Source of the DNA: Desulfobacteraceae bacterium | GTDB lineage: Bacteria; Desulfobacterota; DSM-4660; Desulfatiglandales; Desulfatiglandaceae | DNA: 5,417 nt | Assembly (NCBI GenBank): GCA_030632525.1 | Contig: DAOVUP010000139.1 | Location: forward strand, 1 to 5,417 | Direction: 5' to 3' | Shown here: positions 1 to 5,130 of the stretch, piece after piece | Layout: each line of letters begins with the position of its first letter | How positions within the stretch are numbered: the stretch's first letter is position 1 | The notes under the pieces: model-generated | Databases searched by the model: none | Told to the model about the DNA's origin: nothing | What the model saw: the letters and a program-made list of their open reading frames with translations, nothing else | Position numbers and translations under genes: made by a program

Positions 1-863
1 ACCTTTCAAAGCATTTTCCTCAGAAGTGGAATTACCAGCCTGTGGAAAACGGCGGTGAACTGAGCTTAGGAAATAGAACCCTCACCTTTTTGGAGACCAG
101 GATGCTTCACTGGCCTGACAGCATGTTTAGTTATGTAAAGGAAGACAGACTTCTTTTTTCCAGCGATGCGTTTGGACAGCATTATGCGGGGCTTGAAAGG
201 TTTGACGACCAGATTGGTGACGCTATCATGCCTCATGCAAGGAAATACTTCGCCAATATCCTGCTCCTCTACTCGCCGCTGATACTCAAATTAGTGGACA
301 AGGTTACAGAGATGGGGTTGCCCATAGATATGATCTGTCCTGACCACGGCATCCTATGGCGCAAAGATCCGTCAAAGATCATTAATGCCTATGTGGAATG
401 GAGCACTCAGAAGCCAAAGAGGAAGGCCCTGGTCATTTACGATACCATGTGGCACAGTACCGAGACCATGGGAGAGGCCATTGTAGACGCGCTTGGCGAG
501 GAAGGTGTGGATGCCAGGTTAATGCATCTCAGAAATTGGCATCGAAGTGATATCATGACCGAGGTCCTTGATGCAGGAGCAATCATAGTAGGGTCCCCTA
601 CTCTAAATAACGGGCTTTTCCCCACGGTCAGTGACTTTCTGACATATATGAAAGGTCTCAAACCGTTGAATAAGTTAGGGGCCGCGTTCGGCTCATTCGG
701 CTGGAGTGGTGAGGCTGCAAAACTGGTTACGAAAGAGCTCGAAGAGATGAAGTTCAATATTATTGATCCGGGCGTGAGGATTCAGTACGTGCCTGATGAT
801 AAAAGTTTGGATGCCTGTCGTGAATTGGCGAAGAAGATTGCCCAGGCCCTACCGGCAGAATAA
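1..863 (+). CDS. fprA: Flavodiiron protein (class A, O2/NO reductase), 5' partial
   Basis: The frame is open from base 3, so the GTG at 42 is an internal valine and not the start; about 110 N-terminal residues, including the HxExDH iron-binding motif, probably lie upstream of the window. About 286 residues are visible. Counting from the codon at 42, H23 (in HWPDSM), D42 (in SSDAFGQH) and H102 (in DHGILW) match the remaining di-iron ligands, equivalent to H146, D165 and H226 of Desulfovibrio gigas rubredoxin:oxygen oxidoreductase; their spacing agrees well. From about residue 128 a flavodoxin domain follows, with a TMWHSTE phosphate loop that binds FMN, a GSPTLNNG loop and a GSFGWSG loop. It ends without a fused rubredoxin or flavin reductase, so it is the simple cytoplasmic class A form and needs a separate electron donor. 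The family reduces O2 to water and/or NO to N2O; sequence alone does not say which is preferred. A 63-base gap leads to the cytochrome gene, suggesting co-transcription. Confidence 0.95.
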   Translation, partial: LSKHFPQKWNYQPVENGGELSLGNRTLTFLETRMLHWPDSMFSYVKEDRLLFSSDAFGQHYAGLERFDDQIGDAIMPHARKYFANILLLYSPLILKLVDKVTEMGLPIDMICPDHGILWRKDPSKIINAYVEWSTQKPKRKALVIYDTMWHSTETMGEAIVDALGEEGVDARLMHLRNWHRSDIMTEVLDAGAIIVGSPTLNNGLFPTVSDFLTYMKGLKPLNKLGAAFGSFGWSGEAAKLVTKELEEMKFNIIDPGVRIQYVPDDKSLDACRELAKKIAQALPAE

Positions 864-913
864 CTGCCCGTAAAAAACCGAGGAGGCTGTCCCGGACAAA
901 GGAGAAATCAGAA

Positions 914-920
914 AAAGGAG
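914..920 (+). promoter_or_regulatory. Ribosome binding site of the octahaem cytochrome gene
   Basis: AAAAGGAG ends six bases before the ATG at 927 and fixes that start. The 63-base gap behind the flavodiiron gene contains two further purine-rich blocks (AGGAGG at 881-886 and AAAGGAG at 898-904), neither followed by a good start codon. No terminator-like hairpin with a T run is seen in the gap, which supports read-through from the flavodiiron gene. Confidence 0.75.
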
Positions 921-926
921 AAAATT

Positions 927-2198
927 ATGTTTGCAAAGGGAATGATACTGATTTCGATTGCGCTCGTGTGGGCAGTGACTCTTGTCTTTGGCAGCCCTGT
1001 ACGGGCTGAGGAAAACGCGTGTATCGCCTGCCACCAGAAGGTCACACCTGGCTTTGTGTCCGACTGGGGGGTGAGTAAGCACTCAAGAGAGGATGTAACA
1101 TGTTCAGATTGTCATGGCGATAAACATAAAACCGCGAAAGATGCCAATCTGGCCCGGCTGCCGGACGAACAGGTCTGCGCCGAATGCCATGAAGATCAGT
1201 TTGACCAGTTTGTCAAAGGCAAGCATAACTATGGCTGGCGCTCAATGAATGCCCTGCCCATTACTCACATGGAGCCAGACGAGCTGATGGAAGGAAGTGT
1301 GGGGTGCGGCGGCTGCCATAATATGGGTGTGAAGAGTGCGGCCGAGAAAAAGGATCGATGGGACAAAGGCTACCGATATCAGAACAACTCCTGTGACGAG
1401 TGCCATACGCGTCACGCCTTTTCCAAAAAAGAGGCCCAGGATCCGAGGGCCTGTCAGCAGTGCCATATGGGTTATGATCACCCACAGTGGGAGATGTGGA
1501 GCAGTTCGAAGCATGGCACCCGCTTTTTTGTCAAGCAGGCAGGCAAATTGCCTGAAGGTGCTGCAGCACCTACCTGCCAGCTTTGTCACATGCCAAATGG
1601 CACCCACGAAAACCGGACTGCATGGGGCTTTTTCGGTGTCCGGTTACCCCTGCCAAAAGACGAACAATGGGCAGCCGACCGGGTCCTTATACTCAAGGCC
1701 TTAGGTGCACTGAATCCCGGAACCGGCAAACCAACTTCACGGCTGGAGATGATGAAGTCTCTCCACATGATTCAGTTTACTGAAGATGCCTGGAAGGCAG
1801 AGCGGGAAAAGATGATCAAGATCTGCTCAAGATGTCATGCCGGGCAGTATGCCCGACACCGGTTGGAGATGGGCGACCGGATGATTAAAAATGCTGACCG
1901 CTTGATGGCGCAAGGGATTAAGATCGTTGCGGCGCTTTATAAAGACGGAATCATCAAAAAGCCGGATTACTATCCCTTTGCCTATCCTGATTTTCTCTAC
2001 TTCAATCAGACAGGTGGTTCATACATTGATCAGGTGCTGTTCAGGATGTATATGAAATACCGAATGCGAACCTATCAGGGTGTTTTTCACGCCAATCCGG
2101 ATTATGTCTACTGGTACGGCTGGGCCGCCATGACAAAATCCTTAGGGGAAATCCAGGAGCTTGATCGTACTATGAGGGCAACGCATAAAGTTAAGTAG
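927..2198 (+). CDS. Exported octahaem cytochrome c, hydroxylamine oxidoreductase (HAO)-like
   Basis: A 423-residue protein with a signal peptide (hydrophobic stretch 7-22, likely cleavage after A27 in PVRA/EE), so it acts in the periplasm. There are eight CxxCH haem c motifs, starting at C32, C59, C84, C127, C156, C176, C217 and C300. The long gap before the eighth motif, the block CHTRHAFS (159-166) and the MGYDHPQ...SKHG block (181-197) are typical of the HAO-like octahaem family. In HAO the fourth haem (here C127-H131) is the catalytic one, and D184-H185 may be the active-site Asp-His pair; both assignments are by position and need an alignment. In true HAO a C-terminal tyrosine crosslinks to the catalytic haem and makes it oxidative; Y393, Y395 and Y397 (in PDYVYWYGW) are candidates. 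Relatives lacking the crosslink reduce nitrite, NO or hydroxylamine. No NrfH/NapC-like quinol partner is visible downstream. Its TAG stop lies inside a palindromic element. Family assignment is strong; reaction direction is unresolved. Confidence 0.9.
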   Translation: MFAKGMILISIALVWAVTLVFGSPVRAEENACIACHQKVTPGFVSDWGVSKHSREDVTCSDCHGDKHKTAKDANLARLPDEQVCAECHEDQFDQFVKGKHNYGWRSMNALPITHMEPDELMEGSVGCGGCHNMGVKSAAEKKDRWDKGYRYQNNSCDECHTRHAFSKKEAQDPRACQQCHMGYDHPQWEMWSSSKHGTRFFVKQAGKLPEGAAAPTCQLCHMPNGTHENRTAWGFFGVRLPLPKDEQWAADRVLILKALGALNPGTGKPTSRLEMMKSLHMIQFTEDAWKAEREKMIKICSRCHAGQYARHRLEMGDRMIKNADRLMAQGIKIVAALYKDGIIKKPDYYPFAYPDFLYFNQTGGSYIDQVLFRMYMKYRMRTYQGVFHANPDYVYWYGWAAMTKSLGEIQELDRTMRATHKVK

Positions 2199-2341
2199 TG
2201 TCGATCCATAAATGGCTATTTTCCGCAATTTCAGCGTCAGACTCAAATTTTAATCCTCGAAATACTCCAATGTATTCCTGTGGTTAAAATCTTCGTCTTC
2301 CTTGATCTTGCAAAAACTATCTCATTTCTGAATGGACACTA
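2196..2341. repeat. 146-bp imperfect palindrome, MITE-like element
   Basis: The ends are perfect 7-bp inverted repeats, TAGTGTC (2196-2202) and GACACTA (2335-2341), and the match continues imperfectly inward for about 20 bases (CATAAATG facing CATTTCTG). A second well-paired zone lies near the centre: GAC (2240-2242) faces GTC (2295-2297), ATTTTAA faces TTAAAAT, and AATAC (2261-2265) faces GTATT (2272-2276). All of these share one axis at 2268/2269, so the whole segment is a single long palindrome. The outermost TA on each side could be a TA target duplication as made by IS630/Tc1-type transposases, leaving GTGTC/GACAC ends. A short direct repeat AAGTAG (2193-2198, 2341-2346) also overlaps the ends. 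There is no coding capacity. As RNA it would fold into a long hairpin between the cytochrome and ferredoxin messages, where it could affect termination, processing or stability. Mobility is inferred; copies elsewhere cannot be seen here. Confidence 0.75.
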
Positions 2342-2360
2342 AGTAGGGATAGAAGGGAAA

Positions 2361-2573
2361 GTGCCTAAAGTTATGGGACAGGCCCCGGTCATTGATATCA
2401 GCGAGTGCTCCTATTGCGAATCCTGTGTGGAGTTATGTCCCACTGTCTTTAAAATAAATGAGGAAACAGGGATCATTGAGGCAGTGGAGCTTTCTCAATA
2501 TCCTGAAAAAGAGATCCGGGAAGCCATAAGCTGCTGCCCCAAAGACTGCATAATCTGGGAGGGGGGTGGTTGA
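2361..2573 (+). CDS. Single-cluster [4Fe-4S]/[3Fe-4S] ferredoxin, Desulfovibrio gigas type
   Basis: A 70-residue acidic electron carrier. C16, C19 and C22 with the CP cysteine C59 fit the cluster ligands of D. gigas-type monocluster ferredoxins (CxxCxxC...CP). C26 in CxxxCP is the position that forms a disulfide in D. gigas ferredoxin II, whose partner lies before the last ligand. C58 (adjacent to C59) and C63 are extra cysteines, so the usual disulfide partner is not obvious. There is one cluster-binding region and no second CxxCxxCxxxCP motif. The start is uncertain: GTG at 2361 has AAGGG at 2353-2357 only three bases upstream, while ATG at 2373 (66 residues) has it 15 bases upstream; there is an in-frame stop at 2340, so nothing longer is possible. 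The stop overlaps the TTG start of the next gene. It could donate electrons to a redox enzyme in this neighbourhood, but no partner is identified. Confidence 0.92.
   Translation: MPKVMGQAPVIDISECSYCESCVELCPTVFKINEETGIIEAVELSQYPEKEIREAISCCPKDCIIWEGGG
2558..2562 (+). promoter_or_regulatory. Ribosome binding site deciding the TTG start of the DVU0298-family gene
   Basis: GGAGG, followed by more Gs, lies inside the last codons of the ferredoxin gene and ends seven bases before TTG at 2570. The next in-frame ATG (residue 29) would remove the first helix and has no comparable site. This supports the rare TTG start and tight translational coupling to the ferredoxin. Confidence 0.65.
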
Positions 2574-3253
2574 AAGGGCGCATTCTCAAACAGCGAGTTC
2601 TCGAACTTCTGAGATCAGAGGATCTTGATTTTGCTCTGGAGACATTGTGCAGTATGCCTCTACTCCGGGTGATCAATTCCCTCTTTTCCTTCCTATACAG
2701 AACTGATGAACAGATAAGATGGCGGGCGATTACAGCCATGGGCGCTGTTGTGGCAAGGCTTGCCGATGAGGAGATGGAGCAGGCCAGGATAATCATGCGC
2801 CGGCTCATGTGGACTCTTAACGACGAATCAGGAGGCATAGGCTGGGGCAGCCCGGAGGCCATGGGAGAGATTTTGGCCTGTCATGAACTGCTTGCCAATG
2901 AGTATGCCTCTGTTCTCATATCCTATGCACGGAAAGACGGAAATTATCTGGAACTGGAAATGCTTCAACGTGGTCTCCTCTGGGGTGTTGCAAGACTCTC
3001 TCAGGTAAGACCATACCTGGTTCAGGATGCAGTCTGCAACTTTCTGCCATACCTGCAATCCATGGATCCTGCTGTCAGGGGATTAGCTGCCTGGCTCATG
3101 GGATTGCTTGAGGCGGGCGATGCGCGGACGGCCCTTGAGGCCCTTACTGACGATGACGCCGAGCTTAGCGTTTATCAGAATCGAAGGCTGATCAACTGTC
3201 GTGTGAAAGAACTGACAGAAGAGGCACTCAAAAGATTGCCGGTTCAGGAATGA
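2570..3253 (+). CDS. DVU0298-family protein with HEAT-like helical repeats
   Basis: A 227-residue, mostly helical soluble protein with no signal peptide or membrane segment. It resembles the DVU0298 family known mainly from sulfate-reducing bacteria (recognised from memory of the family pattern). The most distinctive block is residues 81-100, with NDESGGIGWGSPEAMGEI; it is followed by EYASVLISY (111-119) and GNYLE...LQRGLLWG (124-139). Residues 36-65 (LFSFLYRTDEQIRWRA) and 166-203 (MDPAVRGLAAWLMG) look like HEAT/PBS-lyase-type repeats, suggesting protein-protein binding. The biochemical function is unknown. The gene starts at a TTG that overlaps the ferredoxin stop by four bases (TTGA), so the two are probably made together and may act together. 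Thirty-one bases separate it from the first transporter gene. The family name is fairly secure; any role in assembling or regulating a redox complex would be a guess. Confidence 0.85.
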   Translation: MKGRILKQRVLELLRSEDLDFALETLCSMPLLRVINSLFSFLYRTDEQIRWRAITAMGAVVARLADEEMEQARIIMRRLMWTLNDESGGIGWGSPEAMGEILACHELLANEYASVLISYARKDGNYLELEMLQRGLLWGVARLSQVRPYLVQDAVCNFLPYLQSMDPAVRGLAAWLMGLLEAGDARTALEALTDDDAELSVYQNRRLINCRVKELTEEALKRLPVQE

Positions 3254-3270
3254 GGAATAAATTAAACAGG

Positions 3271-3278
3271 AAAGGAGG
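3271..3278 (+). promoter_or_regulatory. Strong ribosome binding site of the first YeeE/YedE gene
   Basis: AAAGGAGG is a near-perfect Shine-Dalgarno sequence six bases before the ATG at 3285. It is the strongest such site in the window and suggests high expression of the transporter genes relative to the two genes before them. Confidence 0.8.
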
Positions 3279-3284
3279 TTTATC

Positions 3285-3794
3285 ATGAATCACCGTTATA
3301 CCAACCCTTATGTCATCGGGACTTTACTCGGGTTAGTCATGCTGTTTTCCTTTTATACCATGGGTAGGGGTGTTGGATCTTCGGCAACCTTTGCCCGGGT
3401 TGCAACGGCAGGGATCGATCTGGTGGCTCCCGAACATGCAAAGACCAACGCATATTTCTCAAAATACCTGTCAGGGGGTCGCTCTCCTCTCATGGCCTGG
3501 CTGGTTTTTCTCAGTCTGGGAGCAGGGCTGGGAGGTCTGTTTTCGGCCTTCATTGCCAACAGGGTAAAAGGCGAGGTGGCAAGGGGACCATCCATAGGGG
3601 TCTCAGCCCGGCTGTGGCTTGCAATGGGCGGGGGCATCTTATCAGGATTTGCCGCCCGATTGGCCAGGGGGTGCACAAGCGGACAGGCCCTTACCGGGGC
3701 CTCCGAACTTGCCTTTGGCAGCTGGATCTTTATGTTTTCTATCTTTGCTGGCGCATATGCAACCGCCTATTTTTTTAGAAAGGAGTGGCTATAA
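3285..3794 (+). CDS. YeeE/YedE family membrane protein, first half of a split sulfur transporter
   Basis: A 169-residue integral membrane protein with about four hydrophobic segments (roughly residues 9-27, 69-92, 110-127 and 144-163). The diagnostic motif is ARGCTSGQAL, with C130 at the end of the third segment; in the YeeE/YedE (TsuA) family such membrane cysteines relay thiosulfate through the pore by transient S-S hydrogen-bond contacts. Full-length TsuA is about 350 residues with two homologous halves. Here the halves are on two genes, as in many bacteria with paired YeeE/YedE or PmpA/PmpB proteins. The stop TAA overlaps the next ATG by one base, so a 1:1 complex in the inner membrane is likely. 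The substrate may be thiosulfate or another sulfur or selenium species; sequence does not decide. Confidence 0.9.
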   Translation: MNHRYTNPYVIGTLLGLVMLFSFYTMGRGVGSSATFARVATAGIDLVAPEHAKTNAYFSKYLSGGRSPLMAWLVFLSLGAGLGGLFSAFIANRVKGEVARGPSIGVSARLWLAMGGGILSGFAARLARGCTSGQALTGASELAFGSWIFMFSIFAGAYATAYFFRKEWL

Positions 3795-4600
3795 TGGGAC
3801 CTCTATATAAATTAGGTTGGTTTGATTTTGCCTACGGTCTCCAAATGGCCGGGCTTATCGGTTTCCTCTTTGGGTTTGTGCTTGAAAGGGCCGGGTTTGG
3901 AAACGTCAGGAAACTCACGGCCATCTTTTATCTGCGAGACTTTGCCGTCCTGAAGGTTATGTTCACCGCCATCGTTGTGTGTATGCTGGGCCTGCTTTAT
4001 TTTTCTGTTTTTGGCTGGATCGACCTTGGCCTGGTGTATCTCTTACCCACCTATATATGGCCCCAGATTGTGGGTGGTCTTATCTTAGGTGTTGGATTTA
4101 TAATGGGCGGCTATTGCCCCACAACCTCCATTGTGGCCACGGTATCGGGCAAGCTTGACGGGTTGATATTTATCGTCGGTATGATCATTGGCTCTTTTAT
4201 CTTTGCCGAGATATTCCCGTTACTTGAGGGATTCTATTCGGCAGGGGATATGGGTGCCGTCCGTCTCTCCGATGTCCTGAGTCTCAACTCAGGTATTATT
4301 GCTCTACTGGTGTGTCTTATGGCTGTTGGGACCTACTGGTTTGTGGAAAAGGTGGAAAATAAATTTGGAGACAGGGACACTCTCCCGGGCGGCTCAAAGA
4401 GAATGAAGGCATCTGCCGCAGCGATTCTTATCCTGCTCGGTCTGATCCTTGCCATTGTCAACCCGGATCGTATTGCTGCCAACAGACCATCTCCTCAAAT
4501 ACAGACTCAAAAAAAGACGGAAGAGATTCAAAAGCCCACTACCAAAACAGAGAAACCCTCTTCATCCAAGTTTGAGATTGTGGAAGATGAAGGTTGTTAA
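3794..4600 (+). CDS. YeeE/YedE family membrane protein, second half, with extra C-terminal segment and polar tail
   Basis: A 268-residue integral membrane protein. I chose ATG 3794 over GTG 3785 because the GTG overlaps the AGGAG site (3781-3785) that sits eight bases before the ATG. Family signatures are FGFVLERAGFGNVRKL (residues 26-41), FYLRDFAVLK (45-54) and GGYCPTTS (105-112), where C108 is the expected pore cysteine partnering C130 of the preceding protein. About five hydrophobic segments reach to near residue 186. Beyond the core there is a charged loop, one more hydrophobic segment (about 210-227) and a hydrophilic Lys/Thr/Ser/Pro-rich tail ending in EDEGC. In related loci a similar extension precedes a rhodanese-like sulfurtransferase gene; none follows here. 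By the positive-inside rule the tail may face the periplasm. It is the last gene of the apparent operon. Confidence 0.9.
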   Translation: MGPLYKLGWFDFAYGLQMAGLIGFLFGFVLERAGFGNVRKLTAIFYLRDFAVLKVMFTAIVVCMLGLLYFSVFGWIDLGLVYLLPTYIWPQIVGGLILGVGFIMGGYCPTTSIVATVSGKLDGLIFIVGMIIGSFIFAEIFPLLEGFYSAGDMGAVRLSDVLSLNSGIIALLVCLMAVGTYWFVEKVENKFGDRDTLPGGSKRMKASAAAILILLGLILAIVNPDRIAANRPSPQIQTQKKTEEIQKPTTKTEKPSSSKFEIVEDEGC

Positions 4601-4628
4601 GGGATCGTTCCGAGGCCGAATTTAGCCA

Positions 4629-4680
4629 CGGCATTTGCCTGCCGCGCTCAATTTCTTTGAGAATGCCGGCAGGAATGCCG
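4629..4680 (+). repeat. Bulged stem-loop downstream of the YeeE/YedE operon
   Basis: The left arm CGGCATTTGCCTGCCG (4629-4644) pairs with CGGCAGGAATGCCG (4667-4680) apart from a small bulge, and the loop contains a second short pairing, CTCAA with TTGAG. It begins 28 bases after the operon stop, where a terminator would be expected, but no T run follows on either strand, so it is not a textbook intrinsic terminator. It may instead protect the 3' end of the message, or be part of a dispersed repeat. Confidence 0.6.
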
Positions 4681-4779
4681 TCAGCGGGCATGTCTGCCAT
4701 CTGTTTTCGGCTCAACCCGTTTTGCTTCCTGGGAAAAGGATAATTTCCCCTATTGGCTTTTCCATATCTTCGCTTTCCC

Positions 4780-4863
4780 CCGCTATAACGGTAATAAATG
4801 ATTGTCTTAGCCGCACTACACCTGTCTGAAGTAAATTTCAACACATATTTACCGTTATAGCGG
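4780..4863. repeat. Perfect 15-bp inverted repeat with 54-base spacer
   Basis: CCGCTATAACGGTAA (4780-4794) is the exact reverse complement of TTACCGTTATAGCGG (4849-4863). The right copy is continued by TAA, so TTACCG...CGGTAA also forms a small internal palindrome there. The arms could be paired operator sites, the ends of a short inserted element or a large hairpin. There is no clear target duplication. It lies about 270 bases upstream of the regulator gene. Confidence 0.75.
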
Positions 4864-4941
4864 TAACAACAGGACGAAAACCAAAAGGAAACGGAATTGC
4901 TTTAGCAATCATAATCATAATCCAATAAGCTCTAATCCCTC

Positions 4942-4965
4942 GTTCCCGTGCTCCAGCCTGGGAAC
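4942..4965. repeat. GTTCCC/GGGAAC hairpin, probably a dispersed repeat
   Basis: A perfect 6-bp stem, GTTCCC (4942-4947) and GGGAAC (4960-4965), encloses a 12-base loop. The layout (CGTTCCC, CTCC, GGGAAC) resembles short intergenic palindromes that I recall being repeated many times in some bacterial genomes. That similarity is from memory and not verified. Confidence 0.5.
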
Positions 4966-4977
4966 ACATAATCTTTT

Positions 4978-5005
4978 CCTCTGAGCCTCCGTGCCTCTGT
5001 GGCTA
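4978..5005. repeat. Three tandem related 8-mers (CCTCYGWG), probable dispersed repeat
   Basis: CCTCTGAG, CCTCCGTG and CCTCTGTG follow each other directly (4978-5001) and are followed by GCTA. Each copy differs from its neighbour at one or two positions. Similar CCTCTGTG-type strings are, from memory, seen between genes in various bacteria. It abuts the hairpin at 4942-4965, which suggests a cluster of inserted repeats. Confidence 0.5.
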
Positions 5006-5031
5006 TTTTTCCCGAGCATATCACTTTTTCC

Positions 5032-5067
5032 TTGACAAGATAGTTTTTCCTGAAATATGTTTATAAT
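5032..5067 (+). promoter_or_regulatory. Possible sigma70-type promoter for the HTH-receiver gene
   Basis: A consensus -35 box TTGACA lies at 5032-5037. A consensus TATAAT lies at 5062-5067 but 24 bases away, longer than the usual 16-18. With an 18-base spacer the -10 would be the weaker TATGTT (5056-5061). Either choice gives a start some 55-70 bases before the ATG at 5131, in an AT-rich tract. Confidence 0.45.
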
Positions 5068-5130
5068 GTTCATATTGATCATTTAAGTCATTTTTTTACG
5101 ATTCAGCAATAGGATTGGATATTTTGAAAA

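Larger units (their letters stand above)
4601..5130. other. 530-base intergenic region, structured but without a convincing gene
   Basis: This stretch separates the transporter operon from the HTH-receiver gene. It contains a bulged stem-loop (4629-4680), a perfect separated inverted repeat (4780-4863), a small ATTGC/GCAAT hairpin (4896-4909), a GTTCCC/GGGAAC hairpin (4942-4965), three related 8-mers (4978-5001) and a possible promoter (5032-5067). Open frames on both strands between about 4540 and 4845 lack ribosome binding sites and recognised domains. On the minus strand two frames look mildly protein-like in succession, one up to about 4718 and one below it, which could be a frameshifted remnant of a small gene. 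I cannot name any family for it. Confidence 0.6.

Noticed and set aside
437..757. Minus-strand open frame within the flavodiiron gene
   Set aside because: It lies fully opposite a well-conserved flavodoxin domain and shows no recognisable protein features.
888..898. Short palindrome TGTCC-C-GGACA before the cytochrome gene
   Set aside because: Only 5-bp arms; it could be an operator half-site pair but is too short to claim without conservation.
1242..1783. Several open frames on both strands inside the octahaem cytochrome gene
   Set aside because: They are shadows of a gene whose eight haem motifs are all in one frame.
2196..2341. CRISPR or tRNA-like structure in the palindromic segment
   Set aside because: There is a single symmetric palindrome with no repeated spacer pattern and no cloverleaf or anticodon arm.
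3785..3793. GTG at 3785 as the start of the second YeeE/YedE protein
   Set aside because: The GTG overlaps the AGGAG ribosome site; ATG 3794 has ideal spacing and couples to the preceding stop.
4635..4829. Plus-strand open frame of 64 codons in the intergenic region
   Set aside because: It runs through the stem-loop, has no ribosome binding site and its composition looks like a chance frame opposite the minus-strand one.
4539..4844. Minus-strand open frame of 101 codons overlapping the end of the second YeeE/YedE gene
   Set aside because: It has no ribosome binding site, overlaps a confident gene by 62 bases, and no domain is recognised. Part of it (MADMPADGIPAGILKEIERG) looks protein-like and an adjacent minus frame also does, so a frameshifted remnant is possible but not supported enough to annotate.
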